Shown: piece after piece, positions 46,855 through 57,179 of the stretch
How positions within the stretch are numbered: position 1 is the first letter of the stretch
How the letters are laid out: the number at the start of each line of letters is the position of its first letter
Assembly (NCBI RefSeq): GCF_964275005.1
Contig: NC_092705.1
Coordinates: forward strand, 5,374,641-5,438,640
Direction of reading: 5' to 3'
Length of the DNA stretch: 64,000 nt
Source of the DNA: Diadema setosum
Taxonomy: Eukaryota > Echinodermata > Echinoidea > Diadematoida > Diadematidae
Made by a program: the position numbers and the translations under genes
The notes under the pieces: generated by a model
The model's input: only the letters and a program-made list of their open reading frames with translations
The model's database searches: none
What the model was told of the DNA's origin: nothing

Positions 46855-47040
46855 TGAAATTTCTCATGCTTTACATCAGCACTTTCACTAAATAGGTAAT
46901 ACTGTAGGAGTATAGGACAGGATAAGTAATGGCAAATCAATTGCTATAATTCACAGCATAACTCATCTATCAATTAATTGAGGAATATCAATATGTGCCT
47001 TTTTGTTTGTATTTTTGTTCTAAATTTCAGTTGATTCTGC
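46855..47040. other. Unique-looking spacer inside the 4.5-kb element
   Basis: AT-rich, no gene. With 46335-46800 it separates the two orientations of the repeat array. Confidence 0.4.
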
Positions 47041-47224
47041 CTTACAATTTCCCTGTGTGGTACTCCTGTGTGGTACTGCTGTTTGATATTCTCCTGATGT
47101 GGTAGTCCTCTGGTATAAAATGTTAAGAAAAAAAAAATAATATCCTGTAGCATTTTTCTGTGGTACTTACGAATTTAATTTACTGTGTGGTACTTCTGTG
47201 TGGAATAGCACCATTTATGATTTT

Positions 47225-47737
47225 CCTGTGGGATTTTGGACAGTTCCTGTGGTACTCTCTTGTGGTATACATCGAAAATTACCACAGGAATTCCTGTCGT
47301 ACTGTCCTGTGGTACGTCCCAAAATTCCACAGGACAATTCGTGTGGTACTGTCCTGTGGTACGTCCCAAAATTCCACAGGACAATTCGTGTGGTACTGTC
47401 CTGTGGTACGTCCCAAAATACCACAGGACAAGTCATGTGGTACTGTCCTGTGGTACTATCCTGTGGTACTTTCCTGTGGTACTGTCCTGTGGTACTGTCC
47501 TGTGGTACGTCCCAAAATACCACAGGACAAGTCGTGTGGTACTGTCCTGTGGTACTATCCTGTGATACTTTCCTGTGGTACTGCCCTGTGGTACGTCCCA
47601 AAATACCACAGGACAAGTCGTGTGGTACTGTCCTGTGGTACTATCCTGTGGTACTGCCCTGTGGTATTGTCCTGTGGTACTGCCCTGTGGTACTATCCTG
47701 TGGTACGTCCCAAAATACCACATGACAAGTCGTGTGG
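47225..47737 (+). repeat. TCCTGTGGTAC array, middle block
   Basis: Tandem 13-bp TCCTGTGGTACTG/A/T units, broken about five times by a CCTGTGGTACGTCCCAAAAT hairpin module that ends TACCACAGGACAAGTCGTG. Confidence 0.92.
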
Positions 47738-47739
47738 TA

Positions 47740-49094
47740 GGGGAAGTGTGGGAGAGTTGAGCCACTTTTTACATTTAGTGATATTGTTCAATAACTATAC
47801 ACAATTTATGGATTATTCGTTCGCTGGTATATACTACAACTATTCAGGCATAGTATGATAGTCCAATAAGACACCTAGCACAAACAACTTGGGGGTGACA
47901 CTTCAACAAAAATATTTTGCAAAATGGCTCAAGTCTCCCTTGATGTGGTGAGAGTTGAGCCACGGGGTTGGGAGAGTTGAGCCACTATGCTATAGGCCCT
48001 ACATATCATATTAAGAAGTTCAGAATTATAAAAGAAAATGACTATGGAAACCTATCTAAGGAAAGATGGTGTAATGGTAACAGAGGGGGCGGGGCGTCTG
48101 TTTGACTTACGGGTCATCGGATGGATAATGTGGATGTTGTTGAGGTCCACCTACGATCACATGATCAGGATTTCTAGATGCACCCCGATTGGATTTGCGT
48201 AATAAGTCAACTGTTGGTGTTAGGAAGAAGAAACCGCCTGTAGGGCGTCACCCCTGGCGAGAACACCACATATCTTTCCAATATCCCTCACCTCATCCAA
48301 TTGCAGACCCGTTTCTTTGACCAAAAAATGACACTCATTGAGCCACTTGAAGGGAGGGTTGAGCCACTTGAGGGCTGAGCCATTGGAATACAGGGTTTAG
48401 CCATGGCACAACTCTCCCTCAACACGTTGGCACAACTCTCCCCACAGTCGCAATTTAAACTAACCCTCAAAACCTACGAAAGTGACCACACCAAACATGT
48501 TGAAATTTGCTGAAAGAAACAAATGATATACAGACTATCTGCTACTCCAACTGATTCGCACTTATCCTCTACCATAGGTGTGAGAGAAAACCACATATCT
48601 GACAAGTGGACATTCACTTTTGGTGACCAAAAATGGTTTTTCTTTGGCTATTTTGTCATGCTTTGTCCAATGTCGCTGCCTCATACACTGGTATATAGTT
48701 AATCATAGGCATGAACAAGAAATGGCATCAGCTGACTACTGTCAGTCACTATGAAGATGTGAGGTGGCCTGGATCAACTCTCCCAGTGGCTCAACTCTCC
48801 CACACTTCCCCTACAGACTATCTGCTACTCCAACTGATTCGCACTTATCCTCTACCATAGGTGTGAGAGAAAACCACATATCTGACAAGTGGACATTCAC
48901 TTTTGGTGACCAAAAATGGTTTTTCTTTGGCTATTTTGTCATGCTTTGTCCAATGTCGCTGCCTCATACACTGGTATATAGTTAATCATAGGCATGAACA
49001 AGAAATGGCATCAGCTGACTACTGTCAGTCACTATGAAGATGTGAGGTGGCCTGGATCAACTCTCCCAGTGGCTCAACTCTCCCACACTTCCCC
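47740..49094. mobile_element. TA-flanked MITE (Tc1/mariner-like) inside the array
   Basis: The perfect 29-bp inverted repeats 47737-47765 and 49069-49097 (GTAGGGGAAGTGTGGGAGAG...) include the duplicated TA at each edge. Removing the insert and one TA restores the array unit CGTGTGGTACTGTCCTG exactly. GAGAGTTGAGCCAC words recur inside (47951, 47971, 48350). A TA target fits Tc1/mariner-type transposition. No transposase frame is visible. Confidence 0.88.
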
Positions 49095-49096
49095 TA
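48531..49096 (+). repeat. 283-bp tandem duplication at the MITE right end
   Basis: 48531-48813 is repeated at 48814-49096 with no difference that I could see, including the right terminal inverted repeat. The duplication therefore leaves a second terminus inside the element at about 48786-48814. The near identity suggests a recent event. Confidence 0.9.
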
Positions 49097-50330
49097 CTGT
49101 CCTGTGGTACTATCCTGTGGTACTTTCCTGTGGTACTGTCCTGTGGTACGTCCCAAAATACCACAGGACAAGTCGTGTGGTACTGTTCTGTGGTACTATC
49201 CTGTGGTACTTTCCTGTGGTACTGTCCTGTGGTACTGCTCTGTGGTACTGTCCTGTGGTACTGCCCTGTGGTACTGTCCTGTGGTACGTCCCAAAATACC
49301 ACAGGACAAGTCGTGTGGTACTGTCCTGTGGTACATCCTGTGATACTGTCCTGTGGTACTGCCCTGTGGTACGTCCCAAAATACCACAGGACAATTTGTG
49401 TGTATACTGTCTTGTGGTACTGTCCTGTGGTACTATCCTGTGGTACTGCCCTGTGGTACTATCCTGTGGTACGTCCCAAAATACCACAGGACAAGTCGTG
49501 TGGTACTGTCCTGTGGTACTATCCTGTGGTACGTCCCAAAATACCACAGGACAAGTCGTGTGGTACTGTCCTGTGGTACTATCCTGTGGTACTGTCCTGT
49601 GGTACTGTCCTGTGGTACTGCTCTGTGGTACTGCCCTGTGGTACTGCCCTGTGGTACTGTCCTGTGGTACGTCCCAAAATACCACAGGACAAGTCGTGAG
49701 GTACTGTCCTGTGGTACTATCCTGTGGTACTGTCCTGTGGTACTGTCCTGTAGTATGTCCCGAAATACCACAGGACAATACCTGTGGTACTGTCCTGTGG
49801 TACTATCCTGTGGTACTTTCCTGTGGTACTGTCCTGTGGTACTTTCCTGTTGTACTCTCCTGTGGTACGTCCCAAAATACCACAGGACAATTGATGTGGT
49901 ACTGTCCTGTGGTACTGTCGTGTGGTATACGTCCCAAAATACCACAGGACAATTTGTGTGTATACTGTCTTGTGGTACTGTCCTGTGGTACTTTCCTGTG
50001 GTAATGTCCTGTGGTACTGCCCTGTCGTACATCCCAGAGTACCACACGAGCCTGTGATACAGTACCACACAGTTCCTGTGTTAACATATATTTGTGTGGT
50101 ACATTGTGTGGTACCAACCAGTACCACAGGGAGTACCACATGAGCCTGTAAAACAGTACCACACAGTTCCTGTGGTTACATTTATTTATGTGGTACATTG
50201 TGTGGTACTGACAAGTACTACAGGGAGTACCCTACAAGCCTGTGGTACAGTACCACACAGTTCCTGTGGTAACATTACAAGTGTGTGGTACATTGTGTGG
50301 TACCGACAAGTACCACAGGGAGTACCACAG
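49097..50330 (+). repeat. TCCTGTGGTAC array, right block
   Basis: The longest block: about 950 bp of 13-bp units plus hairpin modules, then (50040-50330) more diverged units of the GTACCACACAGTTCCTGTG and TGTGTGGTACATTGTGTGG type. Because 13 is not a multiple of 3, translation gives a 13-residue periodic peptide (SCGTVLWYCPVVL), which explains the 336-residue open frame. Confidence 0.92.
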
Positions 50331-51166
50331 GACTTTTTTGTTAGGGATATATAAGGACAGAGTGTGTTTGCTAATTAAAAAACAACAACAAAACAAGAAC
50401 ACACCTACAAAAACAGAGGAGAAAACACGATAACAACACCAGTTGTGTTCACTTCGCATGGGCAGGAAACGATGCTATTTCGGATTATGGGGCTCGAACA
50501 GGTAACCCATTGACTGTGTGAGGCAACACCTGGGTTAGTGTGGATTTCTGCTTGATTACTGCTGTGGAAATCCGTAAAGGATTGACGCCTTTGTATCAAT
50601 AGTTCGCTGTATGAATTAGATCAGGCTATCACTGCTCTAATGTTGCTGCTTTTCGAAATCTATGATAATTATTGCCATACCACCAAGGTTAATTCGAACG
50701 ATCAAGGCTGGAACAACTTTCTATACGCTGTATCATAACATAACACGTCACTACCGGAAAGCTACAGACCTATATAGACCAAGAGGCAAATATACACTTT
50801 TTAGTTGGCAGATGGAAAATTAAGTGTGTCCTTTAATGGCGGAGAGCCGATTAAAGGTCCCATGATATTAAAGTTATAAGTTATGTTGACTTCTGCTGAT
50901 GTAAATAGGTCTACAAATCACAAAATATGGAACTGTATTTGATCTCATAATGTCTATCCAACATTTTTTTTTCTTAAATTCAATATTCGATTTTTCTGCA
51001 CCCACTACATCATGCTCCGCCCCAACCCCTCCCTCATAAGAAACTTAAAACAAAAATAAGAAGAAGAAACACTGGACACCTGGAAGTCGCAACTGTCTCG
51101 CCTTTTGTGATGCTAAGTGGAGTAAAGTCAGCTGAAATAAGCATCACAATGGGTAGTGCCATATAC

Positions 51167-51447
51167 GGGTGCTGTTCGTTATTCCGAAGGTTCGCTATTC
51201 CGAAGGTTTGTTATTCCGAAGGTTCGTTAATCCGAAACACACAAATTCCCTATACCTAGAGGTTCGTTAATCCGAAAATGAAATAGGGTTCGTTAATCCG
51301 AACATTTGTGGCGTGATTCCGAAGGTTCGTTATTCCGAAGATCTGTTAATCCAAAAATGAAATTCGGAATAACGAACCTTCGGAATAACGAATCTTCGGA
51401 CTGAAGAGCCTTCGGAATAACGAAGCTTCGGAATAACGAGCTGTAAC
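51167..51447. mobile_element. TTCGTTATTCCGAAGG repeat element, copy 2
   Basis: Same ends as 12576-12841 (GGGTGCTGTTCGTTATTCC and GAGCTGTAACC). Tandem TTCGTTATTCCGAAG units face their complements in the right half. Confidence 0.82.
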
Positions 51448-52306
51448 CGCCATATACATGTGCCGTATATACCTTGTCTATTGCACAAAATCAGGTCTGT
51501 CAACATTCCCACATCCAAATCAGAGAGATTCCACACAGCAAACAGGGATGTATCTGTGTGTTACATGCATTTCAGTGGGCGAAAATAATTCCCAAATCAG
51601 GGAGATTCTAATATTCTCTTATTCAGACACGAACAGATTTTGACATTTTCAGAGAGACTCATGCAGAACCAGGGAGACTTGGCAGCTCTGCAAACTCATA
51701 TTAAGCAAGAAAAGGTTTGGAATTACTGATGTACAAAACTGTCTTGCCACTATGAGCTGGGGCACGTGGTTGTGGGAAAGTTCATACCATCAGGTGTTGC
51801 TATTAGGTTTATCGCTGCTGACTTTACTCTTAATGTTAATATCACGGCAGCCAAGAAAGATATTTTCCTCCCAGGATGGAGCCTAAACAGAGTATATAGT
51901 GAGCCCTGCGCCAGACAAAATTAAACTGATAGGCCTAAATGATGCAAAACTGCTGATACATATTTTGATTATGAAAAATCCAGATTTTGTGATGTGAACA
52001 CCTAGGCCCTATAAGCAACAACAAAAGTTACCATGACCAAATCGGATGCAGCATAGGCCACATTGAGGGTGCAGGCCTGTAGTACAAACGGGGTCATCCC
52101 ACAAGACCAACATCCACGAGTCATACAGCCCATGGGTTCGACATTGAAAACAGGTCCATGAGTCATGCAGCTCACGAGTCATACAGCCCATAAGGTCGAC
52201 ACCAGGCAAATAAAGCCCATGAGTTTAACACAGGCAAATAGAGCACATTAGTTTGACACTAAGTAAAAACAGCCCACGAGTCCGACAGATACAACATGGG
52301 GCTTAA

Positions 52307-52865
52307 AGGACAAGTTCACCTTCATTAACATAAGGATTGAGAGAATGCAGCAATATTAGTGGAACACAATAAGTTTGAGGAAAAGTGGACAATCGATGCA
52401 AAAGTTATGAATTTTTTAAAACTTTTGTGTTGGAACCGCTGGATGAGGAGACTACTAAGGCTCGTGATGTCATATGAGTACAACTACAGTATAAAGAAAA
52501 TGTAAAGAAAATTCAACATATTTTCACTTTTTTTCGCATAATAAAAGAGCACTTGACTTACCTCTTTCCAAAGGCAATGGGAATAATATTACCCATAACT
52601 TATGTCAGTAATGAGTCAAGGGAATGTGTACTGTTTTCAAAAGATGAAATTTTGTGAAATTCTCTTTATATTTTCCTTATATTGTTGTACACGTGTGACA
52701 TCATACACTGCAGTAGTCTTCTCATCCAGCGGTGACTGCACAAAAACTTCAAAAATTCATAACTTTTGAACGGATTGTCCGATTTTCCTCAAACTTTCAA
52801 TGATGTGTTCTACTAATATTGCTACATTCTCTCAATCCTTATGTTAATGAAGATGAACTTGCCCT
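52307..52865. mobile_element. TTAA-flanked foldback MITE (AGGACAAGTTCACC family), copy 2
   Basis: TTAA at 52303-52306 and 52866-52869. The sequence follows the 16048-16602 copy throughout, including the CCGCTGGATGAGGAGACTAC and AAAGAGCACTTGACTT stretches. Confidence 0.88.
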
Positions 52866-52950
52866 TTAATGTGTCGGTCTCGTGGGCCTTGTTAGCTAAG
52901 CGTCGAACTAATGGGCTGTATGACTCGTGAGCTGTATAACTCGTGGGCTG

Positions 52951-53113
52951 TATAGTCTGGCTTCCAGACCCTCTGCCCATACTATTTCGCTATTCAGGAT
53001 ATTGACGCCCTCAACGTCGAAAACTAGTATAGTTTAAGTTGGTTTTTTTCGGCAAAGGCGGCGACTTCGTCGCCGCGGAGTCCAGATGGCAAAGGGTCTG
53101 GAAACCAGACTAT
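52951..53113. mobile_element. Small MITE with AGTCTGGCTTCCAGACC ends
   Basis: TATAGTCTGGCTTCCAGACC on the left pairs imperfectly with GGGTCTGGAAACCAGACTAT on the right. It interrupts the GGGCTGTATGACTCGTGG repeat, whose text resumes on the far side. A GGCGACTTCGTCGCC palindrome lies inside. A related AGTCTGGATTCCAGACC word occurs at 11382-11398. Confidence 0.75.
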
Positions 53114-53959
53114 GGGCTGTATGACTCGTGGGTGTCGGTCTCGTGACGTGCACCCGTACAAACACCTTATTTTTCCATCCTCTGTAGCCTGACTGCATGT
53201 ATAAAGCTCAACCGATAAGCCTCAGTGCATAAAAACCATAGGGCCTACCATTCAAAAATACTGTTCACCATTACACGTGCATAATGGTGTATGCTGTGAA
53301 GCGTGTACTGAGCTTGCAAGGGAAGAAGAAAGGGGGGGGGGGTGGTTGAGGTGAGGTGAAACAGTGACTGCACAATGCGTTCCACTTCAGTTTCATTTTC
53401 AAACATCCGCATTTCAAACACATGCACAGATATTGGCATCGATGGAAGAAGTCGTGGGAAAGGGCGGTGAAAGAGCGTGGAAACTGAGGAAGTAGTGCCG
53501 GCATACGTTGGCGGTGATCATTATAATTATATTTACATAACTCATCTGGATTGGGCGAATTTCGATATCAATAAATGAAACACCTGGATAAAATCTGGCT
53601 ATAACCAGCTGATACACCTCCCGGAGAGCGGAAGTGGCTTCCGGTTTCCGGCTTGGCTAATTGCAATGGTGTAATTATTTGGAAATGATGGAATCCGGTT
53701 TATTGCTGTCCGTAAGTTTGTTTGCTGACAAAGTTCAGTTACCTCGATCAGCCATGTATCATTTCGTTTCATTTCCTTTGTTGTTGTTGTTGTTGTTGCT
53801 GTTGTTCTGTTCTGTTCGACATTCGAAAGTAATACACTGATGATAATATGATTATGCTTATATAACATGGACAACATGGTAGAAATTCCATATCAATTTC
53901 AAGCCGTTTCAAGTAAATTTCACACGATTCCATTTCGTTCGAAACGCGATCGCGGTAAA

Positions 53960-53986
53960 ACAACAACAACAACAACAACAACAACA

Positions 53987-54021
<35 letters not shown>

Positions 54022-54070
54022 CAAAACACAAACAAACAAAGCAACAACGACGACAACAACAACATTTTAA
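53960..54070. repeat. (CAA)n, (TAAA)n and CAA-rich tract
   Basis: CAACAACAA run followed by AAATAAATAAAT and further ACAA repeats. Another TTG run lies at 53778-53804. Confidence 0.9.
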
Positions 54071-54079
54071 AGTGAGTTT

Positions 54080-55170
54080 TGGCCCCTCAAAATCTGCATC
54101 TCAGCGATCAAGTTACACATTGCGCCGGTCAATATGACTCAAAAGCATAAGTAACAGTTCGGTCGGTGAAAATTTGTCAATCAATTTTTAATAAAATTGC
54201 AATCACAGTAAGAAGGTAGGGTTGGTAGTCTATAATATTATTAGAAAGTCTTAGTGACAATTGGGGCTAGGGAAGCTATCTATGTCACAACTTGATTATG
54301 TCGTTGTTATGAACATTTTGCACAAGCACAGTGAGAAACGTTCTCCTCCTTTCGTGGCAGATCTGGCTAAAAATTGGATTTCTTTTGTGGAAATTATGAT
54401 TTGATTTCGAAACATACAAATATATAAGAATACCATGAAAATAAGGAAAACGAACGTGATAAAGAGAAGAAAAAATAAAGAGACGAAGAGAAAAATCAAG
54501 ACAATGGAAAGGATTACAAAGGGGAAACGCGAAATCCGACAAGTAAATCAATACGTCTGTGTACGCAAAATCTATTGTGTCCACTCGCGTACATCATAGA
54601 TTACAATGGAAGTTGATTGAATAAAGTAAAAAAAAAAAAAAATCAGCTTTTCAAGTAAGAATTTTGATGTTTGAAACATGCTCAACCACCCTGATCTCTA
54701 GTGTTGACCACAGAAATTTCAAATTAAATCTCACTTCAACAAATTTGTTGCCCTATCAACGCTAAAAGACAAATGTATTGCTTGCTATAAAACAAAAATT
54801 ACTTGGTGATGTTGGTGTTTGTGTTAATTTGAGTGACCGATAGACACAACATAATAACAATTTCTTTAAAGGAGGCCCCTGTTCTCCAAATTAGATTATT
54901 CTCACAATGAAATCCAAGGAGTACATGTCCAGTCAAATATATAGTTGTTTCTTTTTATCTTACAGTATTCGATTAATGTTGGAGTCATGACAAAATATAT
55001 AGCCTTTTGTCAAGACCCTCTTGCTGTATGGCGAAGAGAGTCCATATACAGCCGAGTGGGGGTCATCGCGCTCGGCTGGGCTCTCCGCAGCTGAGCGAGA
55101 GGGCCTGGACAAAAGGCTATCACAAATATTGCTCGCTATAGCAAGGGCACGATGAAGCGCTGCCAACTTA
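54080..55170. other. Unassigned interval
   Basis: No gene or shared repeat was recognised. 54990-55125 holds an imperfect foldback around AAAAGGCTAT/ATAGCCTTTTG and CTCTCCGC words. Confidence 0.4.
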
Positions 55171-55185
55171 CTTGAAACAAATTAA

Positions 55186-55528
55186 TGTTTTGCGAGATAT
55201 TCAGAAACCACTCTATGAGATGTCAAAGAGCATACAATTCTAAGGGGTATCAAAGGTTTATTTGATGAAAATCGGTTTTGAAATGGCTGAGATATCCAAA
55301 AACAAGGTGAATCAAAGAGATCCTAATAAAAGGCGTGGCCTGTTGTCTTTTATTATTATCACTTTTTTGGATATCTCAGCCATTTGAAAACCAATTTTCA
55401 TCAAATAAATGTTGAATCCTTCTTAAAATTACATGCTCTTTCACATTTCATAAAGGGTTTCTCTTTATCTCACTTATAGGAATGTTCAAAACAGGAATCT
55501 TCACCTCAGCCAGTACTGTACAGTCCCT
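55186..55528. mobile_element. TTAA MITE (AGGG-TGTACAGT family), copy 4, truncated
   Basis: Starts within the family at GTTTTGCGAGATATTCAGAA, lacking the left terminus, and ends CAGTACTGTACAGTCCCT followed by TTAA (55529-55532). Confidence 0.82.
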
Positions 55529-55770
55529 TTAAGATTGTTTGCAAAGTGGGACAGGTATTATTGTGCAGACCTTGCACCACTATGTTCACTGATACGCACA
55601 TGATGAGAACGCATTTAAGTGGATTATTCTCGAAGCACAGAATTTCTGCCCGAATTCTTGTTTTTCTCCCCTCCCCCTCGTTGTGCTGAGTCACCCTGTT
55701 GTTTGTTTTTGTTATTTTCCGACACGTGCTGGCAGAATGGATTGTTCTAACCTGTACGCTCTAACCTTAA

Positions 55771-56144
55771 AGGGACTGTACAGTACTGGTTGAGGTGGGG
55801 ATTCATGGTTTGAACATTCCTAAGTGAGATAATGAAAAGCCTCTCATGAAATATGAAAGAGCATGTAATTTTAAGAAGGATTCAACGTTTATTTGATGAA
55901 AATTGGTTTTCAAATGGCTGAGATATCCAAAAAGGGGCTAATAATAAAAGGCGACATGCCACAACTTTATTAGGATCTCTTTGTTTCGCCTTGTTTTTGG
56001 ATATCTCAGCCATTTCAAAACCGATTTTCATCGAATAAACTTTTGATACCCCTTAGAACTGCATGTTCTTTGACATCTCATAGAGTGGTTTCTGAATATC
56101 TCGCAAAACTAAATCCTCACCTCGACCAGAACTGTACACACCCT
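55771..56144. mobile_element. TTAA MITE (AGGG-TGTACAGT family), copy 5, inverted
   Basis: TTAA at 55767-55770 and 56145-56148. Starts AGGGACTGTACAGTACTGG and ends CAGAACTGTACACACCCT, the reverse orientation of 4402-4784. It lies only 240 bp from copy 4 in the opposite direction. Confidence 0.87.
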
Positions 56145-56191
56145 TTAAACCATTGGCTGTGTTCACTCAGCAAGGCCACGACTTGTATTAA

Positions 56192-57174
56192 CCCTATAAA
56201 GCCCAAGCTATTTTGACCCTTCCCAGGCCCAAGGGGGGCACATTGTGCCCCCCTATATAACTTTGTTATTGTTTGATGTTTCATCGTCATATTTGGCACA
56301 TGGGTAGAGCAACTCATACTCTACATGACCGCATACTTGAATTTTTTCAAGGTCACCCATAGAGGGCGCTATTTACCAAAATATAAAGAAATACATAGGA
56401 AATATGCTAAAAACATGATTTTTCTGTATAATTTCTTTATCCCCAGTATACATGTCTTATCATTGACCAATATTTTTCATATTTGCCACAAATGATGTGC
56501 AAGTCAAAGCTCATTATTTGTTGTGGTTAAAATTTCTCAAGGTCACCACATGGGGGCGCTATTCATTACAAAATAAAGAAATACATTATGAGACCTGTGA
56601 TGTATTGTCTGGGATAGGTAAATGCATAGTCATCATATTTCATATTCCCATAATATTGGAATTTTAAGTTTGCAGATTGATAATGTGATAAACAAATGAT
56701 ATTAGAGGTATAACTTGGGTCAAGGAATCAAAATGACACAAAATAGAACAACAATCTTTGGAAAATACTGTTATTTTCAAGTATCTCTATTATATCTATT
56801 GTTTTATGTCGTTGTCACAGAAAAACAAAGGAAATAATAGGAAAAAACATTTCAGGGCCATAATTACTTCACATTTTGATTTTTCAGCAAATTTCAGCCA
56901 AGAAACGCCCATTTCATACATTTAAAGATTGTTAATTGGAATTGGAACAGAAAAATACGCAAAATCTGTCTGACATAGTCGTCAGTTTGTGGTTGCCATA
57001 GCAACCAGCAATATCAAATATAGCTAAATTATATATCAAAATGTTCGGAATAAGATTTTAGGAAAAGTCACCAAATTTGGTTAAAAATGGACCGAAGGCG
57101 AAGGAGTGGCGAAAGAAAATCTGGTGGTGGGGGGGGGGGCACAATGTGCCCCCCTTTGGGCTTTATATATAGGG
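56192..57174. mobile_element. piggyBac-like TTAA element, 983 bp, non-autonomous
   Basis: TTAA at 56188-56191 and 57175-57178 encloses CCCTATAAAGCCCAA on the left and TTGGGCTTTATATATAGGG on the right. The subterminal GGGGGGCACATTGTGCCCCCC is itself palindromic and recurs at the right end as GGGGGGCACAATGTGCCCCCC. TTAA with CCCTA-type ends is the piggyBac signature. The interior repeats an AAGGTCACC..A..GGGGCGCTAT phrase twice and has no transposase. Confidence 0.82.
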
Positions 57175-57179
57175 TTAAG

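Larger units (their letters stand above)
45824..50348. mobile_element. 4.5-kb TIR element built of TCCTGTGGTAC repeats
   Basis: The left end ATCCCTTACGAAAAAGTCCT pairs with the right end AGGACTTTTTTGTTAGGGAT (imperfect inverted repeats continuing into GTGGTACTCC). Arrays at 45840-46330, 47225-47737 and 49097-50330 are made of 11- to 13-bp units with core CCTGTGGTA or its complement TACCACAGG, roughly a hundred in all. The dominant orientation is TACCACAGG in the left array and CCTGTGGTA in the other two. Between them lie unique-looking DNA (46340-47040) and a TA-flanked MITE (47740-49094). No transposase is visible; long frames are repeat translations. Confidence 0.75.
52085..53150. repeat. 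GAGTCATACAGCCCA repeats, inverted around a MITE
   Basis: Left of 52303 the words CACGAGTCATACAGCCCAT and ATGAGTCATGCAGCTC recur. Right of 52869 the complements GGGCTGTATGACTCGTG and GAGCTGTATAACTCGTG recur. A TTAA MITE sits at the centre and a second small MITE in the right arm. Confidence 0.72.

Noticed and set aside
48994..50004. Longest open frame in the window (336 residues, SCGTVLWYCPVVL repeats)
   Set aside because: It is the translation of a 13-bp tandem repeat. Equivalent frames are open on both strands and in several phases, which is expected when the repeat unit has no stop codon.
45840..50330. CRISPR-like array
   Set aside because: Units are contiguous 11-13 bp repeats without unique spacers, in both orientations, in an animal genome.
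50470..50560. GTTCGAGCCCC B-box-like word on the minus strand with a possible CAC anticodon loop
   Set aside because: No acceptor stem or convincing D arm could be paired; at best a tRNA-derived fragment.
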